Assembly (NCBI GenBank): GCA_029573715.1
Contig: JAKQDR010000250.1
Location: 1 to 64,000, forward strand
Source: a bacterium
GTDB lineage: Bacteria > Patescibacteriota > Microgenomatia > UBA1406 > GWC2-37-13
DNA length: 64,000 nt
Direction: 5' to 3'
The first letter of the stretch is position 1; every line of letters starts with the position of its first letter. The notes below the pieces were generated by a model. The model saw only the letters and a list, made by a program, of their open reading frames with translations, did no database searches and was not told the DNA's origin. Position numbers and translations under genes: made by a program. Positions 1 to 9,133 of this stretch are shown here, piece after piece.

Positions 1-132
1 CTTTGCATTATTGGCCTGTCTGAATTGACGCGCTGGGTTTATGGCTACGAGCGTAATGGCAAGTAATATACCCACAATACCAATAACCACCAAAAGCTCA
101 ACGAGTGTGAAACCTCGAGAACGATTTTGCAT
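1..132 (-). CDS. type IV prepilin, 3' end beyond window (partial)
   Basis: Forty-four codons are visible before the window edge and no stop is reached. The start gives a short basic leader (MQNRSRG) followed by FTLVELLVVIGIVGILLA, the textbook class III signal: Gly at -1, Phe at +1, Glu at +5 and a hydrophobic helix. The text then continues into ...AINPARQFRQANNAK, typical of CPR major or pseudo-pilins. It is the last visible gene of the pilus operon and probably a structural pilin cleaved by a PilD-type peptidase, which is not in this window. It is not in the ORF track because it runs off the edge. Confidence 0.9.
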   Translation of the reverse strand, partial: MQNRSRGFTLVELLVVIGIVGILLAITLVAINPARQFRQANNAK

Positions 133-203
133 AGATAAAAATAAAATAATAAATCGATAAACTTACACTTCAACTAACAGGATAGTGAAAATTATTTCTC
201 CTG

Positions 204-1463
204 TCAAGGTGTACGTGTTGGGCTGATGGTCTGGGACGGTGCCGACGGTGCATATGCACCCAGCTGTAACACCACATCATACTCATCAACTTGCGCCTCT
301 TGTGTCGCAGCAGAAACACCCACGCTTTGCACCAAATCAATAATGCGCGTTGTTGTTTCAACATCAAAGTTTGGACTGATGAGCATTTTGTTTTCGGCAA
401 TGGGCAACGTGCTCATTTGATTGCTTATTTGATAGGCCCCAACCTGACGAAGTTTGTTGTACACATCATCGAACAGTTTTTGTGTTTGTTGCGTATATAT
501 AATTTGTACGCGGATTAGTTTGGATTGTGCTGGTGTTGCCGACTCACCAACCGGCGGAGTTTGTTCGACTAATGGTGTATTTATGGCCGAAACCGGCACC
601 ACATTTTGCTGCTCTTGCTCTGATGCTTGTTCTGCTGCTTGATGGGCTGCAATAAGCTGGGCACGTTTGCGCGCAATCGCAATTTGATCCTGTCGTGCAC
701 TTTGATATTGAAAATACCATATGCCCGCCGCACCTAAAACAAGAAATAGTACGATGACGACCGCCACCCAAGGTTGCACAGGCTGTCGCGCAGCCTCTGC
801 AACATTAATCTGAGGAAGCGAATGTGTGGGGCGTTTTCCATCGAGTTCGAATGCGGGTTGATGAATAGATTTTAACGCATAGAATTCAAAGTGTTTTTTG
901 GTTTCTTCGATGAGATCTGTAGACTGTCCTTTTGGATTTTCTGATTCGTTTAAGACAAGATTAAGATTGGGAAAAATACCAAGCATAGAAAATGCGGATT
1001 TTTCAAATGCATGATAAATTGTCGAGAGCAGATCTCTATTGGCGACAAGAACCTTGGTGGAGTAGTCTTTTTGGGGCAGTCGCACAACAACAACTCTCTG
1101 CAACGGAACCGCCTCAATAAATGTGTTAATGGTTGATTGATCGAGGATGCGTGTGTGCGTTGATGATGGTTGAAAGGTTTTTTCAAATGTTGCTGATTCT
1201 TGAACAATACAGAGTGTGTCGGCCGATCGGATTTGAGAATCAATAATCCATTTGGTCACCGCAGCCCTAAAATCCTCTCTTTTTAAGACGTCTCCATCCA
1301 TAACCATGTCGGGTGGGTACACATAGTCCCTCACTACTTTATCAGGAATGGTAACTGCTGTTACTTTTGTTTTACCAATAAAAACAACACATCGCCTATG
1401 TGGGCGATCCGGAAGTGTTTTGTTTGACTTGAAAAAGGGTGGTGGCATATCTCGTATTTGCAT
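204..1463 (-). CDS. PilM/PilN-like pilus inner-membrane assembly protein
   Basis: A 419-aa protein. Residues about 25-210 look like a divergent, shortened PilM-type domain, with strand patterns such as VVFIGKTKVTAVTIP near the start. There is a single membrane helix at about 232-251 (WVAVVIVLFLVLGAAGIWYF), then a Glu/Gln-rich coiled segment. A periplasmic-like tail follows (about 315-400, LIRVQIIYTQQ...) that resembles a PilN- or LytR_C-like alpha/beta fold. It would link the cytoplasmic motor to the pilus base. The genes around it are pilins. No clear actin-family ATP-binding motif is visible, so the PilM part may not bind nucleotide. MPPPFF five codons later is an alternative start. The family call rests on domain order and context more than on motifs. 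Confidence 0.5.
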   Translation of the reverse strand: MQIRDMPPPFFKSNKTLPDRPHRRCVVFIGKTKVTAVTIPDKVVRDYVYPPDMVMDGDVLKREDFRAAVTKWIIDSQIRSADTLCIVQESATFEKTFQPSSTHTRILDQSTINTFIEAVPLQRVVVVRLPQKDYSTKVLVANRDLLSTIYHAFEKSAFSMLGIFPNLNLVLNESENPKGQSTDLIEETKKHFEFYALKSIHQPAFELDGKRPTHSLPQINVAEAARQPVQPWVAVVIVLFLVLGAAGIWYFQYQSARQDQIAIARKRAQLIAAHQAAEQASEQEQQNVVPVSAINTPLVEQTPPVGESATPAQSKLIRVQIIYTQQTQKLFDDVYNKLRQVGAYQISNQMSTLPIAENKMLISPNFDVETTTRIIDLVQSVGVSAATQEAQVDEYDVVLQLGAYAPSAPSQTISPTRTP

Positions 1464-1539
1464 TGGTTCCGTGTGACACAGTCTTGCTGAAAAAGCTCAG
1501 TGTAAATAGTATACGAGATAAGCTCGTAAGTACCAAGCA

Positions 1540-1935
1540 TTAATCAATGGCTTGCCAACTCAGAATGCTTGGACCCCCATGAAGAATGAGATATTGAATT
1601 TTTATGTTTCTTACGTATCCCCCCGAAGTCCCCCGGGCATGGATGGTGTGTGGTTGGTTTGATTCTGTGGGTGGTGTGTAAAACACCCGCGCTGTTGCTC
1701 CGTTTATTTCCAATGTGTCATCTGATGAAAATGTTAATTCGGGGTTTCGTATGAGCCGCAACATGGTGTCTTCGGCGATGGATTCTGCTGCGATTTGCGC
1801 ATATATACTATGCTGCCATCCGCTCATGGAGTATAAAATCAGACTCACCAAAATCGTGGTTGCGCCAATGATTGTGAGCGATACCACCGTAATGATTATG
1901 ACCGCCATGAGGCTGCTTCCACTTGTTTTTTTCAT
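1540..1935 (-). CDS. PilX-like minor pilin or pilus-associated membrane protein
   Basis: A 131-aa protein with a short MKKTSGSS head and a long hydrophobic helix at about 9-35 (LMAVIIITVVSLTIIGATTILV). A small beta-rich tail follows, containing AESIAEDTMLRLIRNPELTF. This matches the layout of PilX-type minor pilins: N-terminal helix, the 'AExAxxxA' region and a globular head. The Gly|Phe cleavage motif and Glu at +5 are missing, so processing by prepilin peptidase is doubtful. It sits 20 bp downstream of the large surface protein and upstream of the PilM/N-like gene in the same operon. Function is inferred from position and topology. Confidence 0.55.
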   Translation of the reverse strand: MKKTSGSSLMAVIIITVVSLTIIGATTILVSLILYSMSGWQHSIYAQIAAESIAEDTMLRLIRNPELTFSSDDTLEINGATARVFYTPPTESNQPHTIHARGTSGGYVRNIKIQYLILHGGPSILSWQAID

Positions 1936-1955
1936 ACATGATTATAGTTTCAAAC

Positions 1956-4900
1956 TTAACGGAGTCGCACAGTCATTGAATAGTTTCTGGCTCGTTGAGA
2001 CTGAACACCTATGCCCGCTGCGCTTCTCATTTTTACCACAAATTGTATGGTCACGAGCTCCTGACCATTGACTGATGGTTGGTGGACAAATCGAACGTCT
2101 TCAACAACTGTGGTGGGTGAGTTTAGTTTTTCAATAACACCATCCATAATCATAATAAGATTGTGGCCAGTTGGATCATTGTCTTCGCAGTAGTACTGTT
2201 CTTTGTTTTGTATGGTGGTACGCAAAATCTGTGATTGGTCTACACATGAGGGGATAAAAGGAATAGGTGGGGTGGGTGTGAGCGTGGGTGTTGGAGTATT
2301 TGCACTCGTGGGGCTTAACTCGGGACCGGGCGCCTCATCTTCGACATATATTGTCGCCGTTGACGTGTTATTGGTTATGTCATCATCAACAAGTGTGGTG
2401 TAATTGGTGGGGGAGCTCATAAAATTAACTGTGTAAAAATGATTCTCTTCCCAACCAGGATACGACACGACCGATGCGGTATTTTCAATAAGAGGGGGTG
2501 CGTTGGGGGCTATTACACCACTTACCAGAATACTCAGGCGGCCACCAGGATGAATAAGCGGGTCTGCATTTGAAGAATGCGAAAAGGCAATGATGTTGCC
2601 AGTGCCCGTATCTTCCAACCCACAACGAGCCGGAAAAGCCCTCATGTCTCCTGTGGGGATGCCCGTATTTGCCACAACACAATCCCACACCACACCCATA
2701 ATGGAATTGGGCACATTATTGACGTATCCAAACGCCCAGGCAGCCTCTGTTGCATCTTGATCGTTTTCAATATCAATGCGCATTTGTATAGGACCACCTC
2801 GTACAATGGGGTTGTTGAGCACTGTTTGAGTTACTTTTACACCAAAGCCTCCTTGGCTAATGAGAAGATCATTCAGTCTGAAAATTGCTGTTTGCGCTCT
2901 GTTGGTGGTTGACCCAGCGACAAACACATCACCGTCTTGACTTACGTGGGCACCACCCAGATTGGCAACGCCACCATATGCCATGGTCGTTATCATGTTG
3001 CCTGTCACCTGACCGAGACGTATAAATCTCAAGTTTTGACCAACCCATGCACTTCCAAACCACCCTGCCCGATCCATTTGATCGTTGGCAGTTACTATCA
3101 CTTCATTATTAACCAATGAAAGGGCGCTGCTTCCCTGCCAATAATAGGTTAGTGGAAAATCATATGTCCATACAAGACTTAAGTCTGTGAGTCGTCTTTT
3201 CTCAACATGAATTCTGGTGCGCAAACTACTTGAATACATGCTTGTTCCTGCGGTTTTTTCAAATCCACCCAGGTACAAATATGTTCCATCGGTTACCATT
3301 CCATGCATATCGACCACTCCATTTATACCTGTATAGGAGGTTACTAAAGAAAGGTTGTTCTTATTGAGCTTCTCAATGTACCACTGGGGATTGTTATAGT
3401 TGCGATACCCCGATGCATACACATAATCTCCTTCAACCAATACATTAGTGACCGCATTCCAATCGTCTGAAAGATCTATGAGCCGAGAAGCAACAACTTG
3501 GCCATTTTGTTTAGATTTTTTTACCAAACTAAAATATGTTTTTGAGTCGCTTGATGTTCGGTTTTCGGCGACATATAAGTGCTCTGCATCAGCGTCAAGG
3601 CTTTGTCCTGCATAAGGAAACCATGTCCATCCCAGATTGTCCTCGGTGGACCACACTTTACTTCCGGTCAAGGCGTTATATTTACCTACATACAATCGTG
3701 TTCCCCACCAGGTATACCCACTCACATATACATCGGGCCCATCGACCAATATGTCATACAAGCCGCTGCTACCAAAGATCCAGAAATTACTCTCCACGCT
3801 CTGTTGCCACACCAACTGTTTGTCTGATTTTCTTATTTTTTGAATAACACCATTTCCCGACTGAAACCAACCCCACGGGCCCCCAATGTTGCTTTTGCCT
3901 ACGAGGTACACATGTTCATCAGACTCATCAGAGACAACTTGAGTTGCGTATTCGGGAAATGAAGAAATGTTAACCGAATACCATGGTGTCAACGTTCCGC
4001 CCACAGGGCCGGTTGGGATAGGGGTGGGCGAGGGAATGGTTACCATCTGACAACTGCCTCCGGCAAATGCACTATATATCTGGGAGAAGCCGGCAACCCG
4101 AGCTCGAAAATGTGTAGAGCCCGTCAGAATTTCTTGAGTTAAATCAGCGGTGGTATACATAGTTTGCCACATCGTTTCACCCGCAAGAAGTCGGGTGAAC
4201 GCAACGCCGTTTGTGCTATATTGCACGCCAAATCTGTCCCCGGGGTTTGCGACCCCCATTGATATGGCAGAGCGCCCAGGGAGCATAATGTAGATGTCGT
4301 TGCCCGAATAATATGGCGCATACCAACTGTAGTCGATCCACCCACCGTAGCTTGTGGTGGCAGATATGCCCCACATTGCTCCATAGTTGGGGTTTAGCTG
4401 GGGAATCTCTGTATATCCACCGATGGTCGCACCCTGCGCGGCAGAGAAATTCGCATTTGCTCCATTTTCAAAATTCCAGGCGGGGTATGTGGTGCCAGTA
4501 AATGAATTGGCAGAGACAGAAACATTGTAAGGGGCCGACCAAGAAACGGCGGTGCATCCTGGGAAAAGCAAGGTGGTGGGAGTGGGGGTCGGGGTGTAAT
4601 TTACTTCATTAAGCAAAAACAATGCTCCATCTGTGTAGCCCATAAGTGAGCCAGCCAAAAACATCTGCGCACTGGGGTCTGCACCAACTCCACCTACCAT
4701 TCCAACACCCGTATAGGTGACGTTTTTTGTGACGTTTCCATTTGAAATATTTAAAAACAACACTTTAGCATCTTGCCATGTGCCCCCCGTATTTTCCCAG
4801 TCGTTATTAGCAGCAACCACTAGGGTTGATCCGTTGATAAGTGGGTGCGCGTTTGATTGAAAAGTCCCCTGATCGGGCTCTGTATATGACCACGCACTGT

Positions 4901-6041
4901 TAAGATTGGATATTCTTCGCTTTTCGACACGAACTCTCCCGGTGCCAGCAGGTGTTGATTGGTGTCCAGAAACATAGAAAAATGTGCTGTCTGCAACAAC
5001 AGAATCTGTGGAAACAAATCCGGAGACACTTGTCCTGGATGAGGCTACAGTGAGATTGCTTTTGTTTAATTTCTCATAATACCAGGTGCCGTCTCTGTCG
5101 CCCACAACCACCGCGTACGCCCCACTTAATACCAGATCGCGCGCGATGTCAAAGCCTCCGGTCAAATCAGCAACCCTCGTAGCCTGTGTTGATCCATTCG
5201 TTTTGCTTTTTTTTACCACATACCAGCGTTCAAGTGTTGTTTGCCCGCTCACTTGAGTGTCGCTTCCCACCACATATACACTGTCTGAGTCTATCTCCAA
5301 CCCCAAACCCCTATTTTTGTTCCAACTTGTGGTTGGGCCGATTACATCAGTCGACTCCCAAATTGGGGTGCCGTCTGAGGGATTTAGTTTAGCAACATAT
5401 AGCTTGCTTCCCCATTCAACATATCCACTCACATACAACCCGCTCCCATCTTCTTTCACATCATGAATCGCTCCGACATAATATCCCAGATATTGTCCGA
5501 TGGTTTTTGTCCACACGGTGGATTTGTCAGATTTTCGAATTTTCTTAACATAACCCAGACTACCCTCTTCCCACCCGCCCCCATTTTCACCAATATGAGA
5601 TCTTCCCACAACATATAAATGGGTGTTTGTTGTGTCTGATGTGACCTTAGTAATTATTTCTTTCGATTCTGAGAGATTGTGAACGTACCATGGAGTGAGC
5701 GAACCTGTATATATGGTTGGGGTGGGCACTGGAGTCGATGTGGGGGGGGGAAAAGTGGGAAGATTGGTGGGGGTTGGAAACTGGGTTACCAGTGGTGTCG
5801 GTGTGTTGGTGGGAAACCCAGATGAGGTAATACAGCAAAACATAGTTTGCAGGAGTCCGCAGTTTCCTCCGATAGTACACACCTGAGAGCCTGAGCAGGT
5901 TCTTGGCAGCGAGTTGGGGGCGCACATAGTTTGAGCTAATATGGAAGGCCCCGTTATTACAAAATAAACATTCATCAATAAAAGGAGTGTTCCTATTAGG
6001 CGTGCAATGCGAATTCGATTAACGGTGTGATGAAACATCAT
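1956..6041 (-). CDS. very large secreted propeller-like surface protein of the pilus operon
   Basis: About 1361 aa from the ATG at 6041. This start overlaps the upstream stop as ATGA; the longer ORF start at 6068 would overlap by 31 bp. A signal anchor (about 12-35) is followed by a Cys-rich patch (CAPNSLPRTCSGSQVC) and a Pro/Thr linker. A block of about 330 aa then begins SLTPWYV and carries repeated KIRKSDK, LYVSGY and LYVAKLNP motifs. A central jelly-roll-like region follows, and then a second copy of the block (TLTPWYS, KIRKSDK, VYVSGYTWWG, LYVGKY). Near the C terminus there is a conserved-domain-like stretch, a TPTPTLTPTPP linker and a pilin-like tail (ARNYSMTVRLR). The repeats suggest tandem beta-propellers. 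The place in the operon suggests a pilus-tip or surface adhesin analogous to PilY1, but I see no PilY1 sequence motif. Confidence 0.6.
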   Translation of the reverse strand: MMFHHTVNRIRIARLIGTLLLLMNVYFVITGPSILAQTMCAPNSLPRTCSGSQVCTIGGNCGLLQTMFCCITSSGFPTNTPTPLVTQFPTPTNLPTFPPPTSTPVPTPTIYTGSLTPWYVHNLSESKEIITKVTSDTTNTHLYVVGRSHIGENGGGWEEGSLGYVKKIRKSDKSTVWTKTIGQYLGYYVGAIHDVKEDGSGLYVSGYVEWGSKLYVAKLNPSDGTPIWESTDVIGPTTSWNKNRGLGLEIDSDSVYVVGSDTQVSGQTTLERWYVVKKSKTNGSTQATRVADLTGGFDIARDLVLSGAYAVVVGDRDGTWYYEKLNKSNLTVASSRTSVSGFVSTDSVVADSTFFYVSGHQSTPAGTGRVRVEKRRISNLNSAWSYTEPDQGTFQSNAHPLINGSTLVVAANNDWENTGGTWQDAKVLFLNISNGNVTKNVTYTGVGMVGGVGADPSAQMFLAGSLMGYTDGALFLLNEVNYTPTPTPTTLLFPGCTAVSWSAPYNVSVSANSFTGTTYPAWNFENGANANFSAAQGATIGGYTEIPQLNPNYGAMWGISATTSYGGWIDYSWYAPYYSGNDIYIMLPGRSAISMGVANPGDRFGVQYSTNGVAFTRLLAGETMWQTMYTTADLTQEILTGSTHFRARVAGFSQIYSAFAGGSCQMVTIPSPTPIPTGPVGGTLTPWYSVNISSFPEYATQVVSDESDEHVYLVGKSNIGGPWGWFQSGNGVIQKIRKSDKQLVWQQSVESNFWIFGSSGLYDILVDGPDVYVSGYTWWGTRLYVGKYNALTGSKVWSTEDNLGWTWFPYAGQSLDADAEHLYVAENRTSSDSKTYFSLVKKSKQNGQVVASRLIDLSDDWNAVTNVLVEGDYVYASGYRNYNNPQWYIEKLNKNNLSLVTSYTGINGVVDMHGMVTDGTYLYLGGFEKTAGTSMYSSSLRTRIHVEKRRLTDLSLVWTYDFPLTYYWQGSSALSLVNNEVIVTANDQMDRAGWFGSAWVGQNLRFIRLGQVTGNMITTMAYGGVANLGGAHVSQDGDVFVAGSTTNRAQTAIFRLNDLLISQGGFGVKVTQTVLNNPIVRGGPIQMRIDIENDQDATEAAWAFGYVNNVPNSIMGVVWDCVVANTGIPTGDMRAFPARCGLEDTGTGNIIAFSHSSNADPLIHPGGRLSILVSGVIAPNAPPLIENTASVVSYPGWEENHFYTVNFMSSPTNYTTLVDDDITNNTSTATIYVEDEAPGPELSPTSANTPTPTLTPTPPIPFIPSCVDQSQILRTTIQNKEQYYCEDNDPTGHNLIMIMDGVIEKLNSPTTVVEDVRFVHQPSVNGQELVTIQFVVKMRSAAGIGVQSQRARNYSMTVRLR

Positions 6042-6817
6042 AATTGTTGTGTAAGCGTTGGTTGCCATGAAGCTAATTCAGACACAGCCCTGTTTACTTC
6101 AATATAGTTTTCTGTCGGTTCTTCAAACATCGCCATAAATGATCTAACCACCTGTGCAATATAGAGGACTCTTTGTTCCTCCGCCTTTAATCCGTTGTGA
6201 TATTGTGCGTTGGCTCCGACAGTTAGGGTGAGCGTGCCCGTTTCAGAGTCGTACTCTTTGCGTGACGATGTCAAAACAATGCCTTGATAATCTTGGGTTG
6301 GCTCGTCTGTGTGTGTGTTTAAGTCAGTTTGAAGAATAATCTTTGTTGGGTTAACTTTCACCCCGTTTACCAAAAGTCCGGCGGCTTGATCTTTACCGAG
6401 CGCTTTATAGAGCGGATCGCCGGTAGTGATGACACAGGTGATTTCTGTAGTCGACAAACATCCAAGCCCCAGCGGATACATCTGAGTGGTCTCATTACGA
6501 CCTGACAAACCGCTGTTGTTTGTATCACTCGAAGAGGTATTATTTTGGGATGTTTCATCATCTTGCATCACGCCGGTCATTTGAGCACTTTTTGATGTGA
6601 CCCCATCTGATTCTTGCTGAGTAAGATTATTGTTTGTTTGAGGGTGGTCGATAGTGTTGCTTGATGGTTTGGTGTCTTGGTTTACGAGCGAAACGTCTTG
6701 ATTGTTGGTTGGTTGAGTTAGCAGCACATATAGGGTAATGAGCCCTCCTACCACAAAGACAATCAGGATAAGTAATCTTTTGTTTCCATTTTGATTAGCA
6801 TAAGAAGGCGCTGTCAT
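6038..6817 (-). CDS. single-pass membrane protein of the pilus operon, unknown function
   Basis: A 259-aa protein with a basic N terminus (NQNGNKR) and one transmembrane helix at about 15-36 (LLILIVFVVGGLITLYVLL). A Ser/Asn/Thr/Gln-rich linker follows (about 40-115), then a globular extracellular domain with two Cys (LGCLSTTEITC). The topology suits an extracytoplasmic accessory protein of the pilus. There is no class III cleavage site. Its stop overlaps the ATG of the large surface protein by 4 bp, so the two are probably translationally coupled. I do not recognise the family. Confidence 0.6.
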   Translation of the reverse strand: MTAPSYANQNGNKRLLILIVFVVGGLITLYVLLTQPTNNQDVSLVNQDTKPSSNTIDHPQTNNNLTQQESDGVTSKSAQMTGVMQDDETSQNNTSSSDTNNSGLSGRNETTQMYPLGLGCLSTTEITCVITTGDPLYKALGKDQAAGLLVNGVKVNPTKIILQTDLNTHTDEPTQDYQGIVLTSSRKEYDSETGTLTLTVGANAQYHNGLKAEEQRVLYIAQVVRSFMAMFEEPTENYIEVNRAVSELASWQPTLTQQL

Positions 6818-6864
6818 ATAAGATGATTACAATATTGACATAGATTGTTCTGATTTGCAACACT

Positions 6865-7521
6865 TCACCACCGTCCAATCACCACTTCTTGCAGAGTGGG
6901 AGTTTCTGTTGTTTGCGTATTGAAATATGATTTATAGCGAATACATGAGCCAGGGTTTCTGTATGTGGAAGCATCTGACTGTTTGGGGACCTCAAAATAG
7001 TCTTGCGAAAAGAAGGTGCTGTCATCACCACCTGGCCCCACATATGCATATTCAACCTGATCACACGACCCGCCACTTGCTTCAGCGACTGCAATTTGGT
7101 ATGTAATACTGGTGGCTGTGGGTTTTCTTGTTGTTGCAATAAAATAATCAACGCTCGTGGGGCGGGGTAACGAAATAATTGGCGATGTGTATTCTCCGTT
7201 TGTTGAACCCTCCACTAAAAAAATACCACCATCATCTGTTTCCCCCTCTTGAAGATTGATCAGCAGGGCATCCTCGTGGGCAAATTCTCTTGGTTTAGAT
7301 TGACCATATAATCTTTGTAGGTTTTGCTGGGTGGCTGCATAACGAAATCGTGCCAGAATGTATTGACCATCTTGATCGACCGCACTTCGCGCCTGTGTCG
7401 CAGCGTAACCCTCAAAAACCGCGGCAAGGGTAAGTGTGATTATCCCAATAATAGAAACAAGCAGTAACGAGCCAACCACCACCTCAACCAGGGTTGTGCC
7501 TTGTATACTTCTCAACTTCAT
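6865..7521 (-). CDS. PilW-like minor pilin
   Basis: A 218-aa protein. The leader MKLRSIQG is followed by TTLVEVVVGSLLLVSIIGIITL, a class III signal with Gly at -1 and Glu at +5. An AATQARSAVDQDGQYILARFRYAATQQ segment follows, typical of PilW/GspJ-type minor pilins. The C-terminal head has two Cys (GGSCDQVEY and NPGSCIRY) that may form a disulphide. Its ATG overlaps the stop of the LamG-bearing pilin by 4 bp. It is probably a tip or priming pseudopilin that initiates the fibre together with the neighbouring minor pilins. Confidence 0.75.
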   Translation of the reverse strand: MKLRSIQGTTLVEVVVGSLLLVSIIGIITLTLAAVFEGYAATQARSAVDQDGQYILARFRYAATQQNLQRLYGQSKPREFAHEDALLINLQEGETDDGGIFLVEGSTNGEYTSPIISLPRPTSVDYFIATTRKPTATSITYQIAVAEASGGSCDQVEYAYVGPGGDDSTFFSQDYFEVPKQSDASTYRNPGSCIRYKSYFNTQTTETPTLQEVVIGRW

Positions 7522-9107
7522 AACGAGTACACAAAATTAATATTATATAGTTTCGGGTTGTTCTGATCATCATGGCTCATGGGAGAGAAGAAAAAGGCTT
7601 TCCAACGAAAACATCGCGCAGGGTTTTGAAACAGGCTCTCCGTCGACTGGCTTGGAACAAGCGCTGCAATTGTCTGCCCTCCCAAAGAAGCGGTTGTGAA
7701 ATATGTTTTTGCGGTGCCGTCTGGCCCAACAAACTCATGAGGAGATCCGGCACAACTATTGTTGAGGGCATCAAAAAGGGCTATTTGTGTTTTGATTTCC
7801 GTATTTTCCGGTTGAAGAATGTCGGCACGCATTGAGTAAAAAAGGGCGGATCTTTCCATGTCTTTTGTGGAGGATGTATACGTTGAGTATAAAAGCCCAA
7901 GACGCTCTTGTTCATCAAGCGCAATGGTATACAGCTGAACATCATCAACAAATCCTTGAAAGTTTTTGTTTGGTGAGTTGGGGTTGCGACCGATAAATAT
8001 CGGATCTGTGATTGATGGGAGCACCGCAAGGCCTTGCCCCACATCTTGCCCGGACTGACCATCCACAAACAGATTGAGTTTTTCGCCATCATACACAAAC
8101 CCCACGTGATGCCAAAGGCCATCTGCAACATATGACTGATGTTCGGTGGTGATTGTTTGGGAGCTGTTTTGAACCATTGCGACAGGATAACCTTCGGGGT
8201 CTATGGTTAGGGAATAACCCTCTCCCTCCGCTGTTTGTTGGTGCACAACCGTCGCGGAGTTTGGGTTGACTAAGTTGGTTTTTAGCCATGTAAATACGCT
8301 TATCTGACCTGATGATGTAAGCATCGCAGAAGATGATGCGGTCATGTACTGAGAAATTGTGGCAAGTTGCGCCGTGTTCCCAAATCTTCCCACCTCAAAA
8401 TTGGGAGGGCCGTGTAGCTGCATATTGTGTGTACCGCTTGGAGATATGTCTAACTCTGACAACGAGCCCACCAACTCTCCAGACATCTGCCACCACGCCG
8501 CAAGCCCTATGGGTATTTCTATCTGACCGGGCCCAAGTGTAAGGTGTGTTTGGGGAGATGATTCATCGACACGAATCCCCGCAAACGAAGATCCGGGAGC
8601 ATCAAATTCTTGTGTATTCGAGTAACTGTCTGTCTCTATTCTGTCGGTTCGAGACAGATATATGTCAGTGATAAGCGGTGTTTGACTTTCGTTCCACCAT
8701 ATATATATTGATGCTTTTTTTGTTGCAAGGTCAATGTTTTCTCCTTGTGGGGATATTTTTCCAACATCGTCTCTCAAGACATTTTGTATGCGTATAAAGC
8801 TCATGAGCCCTTGGGGGTCGGGTGTGGGCGAGATGTCTATGGGCACCAGAACATCTTTCTCTTCTGCGTCCAATTCAAACACGTAGTCTCCGTTTGTTGC
8901 TATGGCGCTCCACTCTCGTGATTTAATTTGTTGGATTCGATTTTTTAGTTCTTCTGTTTTCACAATCGCGTCAAAGAATATATTTCTTTCGGGTTGACTA
9001 CTTGCCATAGCCCCCATGGTGTAAAGAACACCAGGCAACACAATGGCAAAGATTGCAATAGCAAGCAGTATTTCTAAAATAGACTCTCCTTTTTTGTGAA
9101 TTAGCAT
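7518..9107 (-). CDS. minor pilin fused to a LamG/concanavalin-like domain
   Basis: A 529-aa protein. The leader MLIHKKGES is followed by a pilin-type helix, ILEILLAIAIFAIVLPGVLYT (GspI/PilV-like, with Glu in the +5 region). After a linker, residues about 195-400 form a LamG/pentraxin-like domain. It has the AAWWQMSGE start, the ISVFTWLKT strand, the hallmark GLWHHVGFVYDG followed by LNLFVDG, and the final FQGFVDDVQLY. The C-terminal about 120 aa has two Cys (NNSCAGSPHEF, NPARCFRW), like the head of the PilW-like neighbour. LamG domains usually bind glycans or proteins, so this is likely a ligand-binding minor pilin displayed at the fibre tip. The fusion is unusually large for a minor pilin. 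Confidence 0.75.
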   Translation of the reverse strand: MLIHKKGESILEILLAIAIFAIVLPGVLYTMGAMASSQPERNIFFDAIVKTEELKNRIQQIKSREWSAIATNGDYVFELDAEEKDVLVPIDISPTPDPQGLMSFIRIQNVLRDDVGKISPQGENIDLATKKASIYIWWNESQTPLITDIYLSRTDRIETDSYSNTQEFDAPGSSFAGIRVDESSPQTHLTLGPGQIEIPIGLAAWWQMSGELVGSLSELDISPSGTHNMQLHGPPNFEVGRFGNTAQLATISQYMTASSSAMLTSSGQISVFTWLKTNLVNPNSATVVHQQTAEGEGYSLTIDPEGYPVAMVQNSSQTITTEHQSYVADGLWHHVGFVYDGEKLNLFVDGQSGQDVGQGLAVLPSITDPIFIGRNPNSPNKNFQGFVDDVQLYTIALDEQERLGLLYSTYTSSTKDMERSALFYSMRADILQPENTEIKTQIALFDALNNSCAGSPHEFVGPDGTAKTYFTTASLGGQTIAALVPSQSTESLFQNPARCFRWKAFFFSPMSHDDQNNPKLYNINFVYSL

Positions 9108-9133
9108 ATATATGTTGTGCTGTTGAGTTTATA

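Noticed and set aside
2203-5886. Many plus-strand ORFs inside the 1361-aa gene
   Set aside because: They are shadows of the Thr/Pro- and Gly-rich coding strand, with no independent starts, motifs or promoters.
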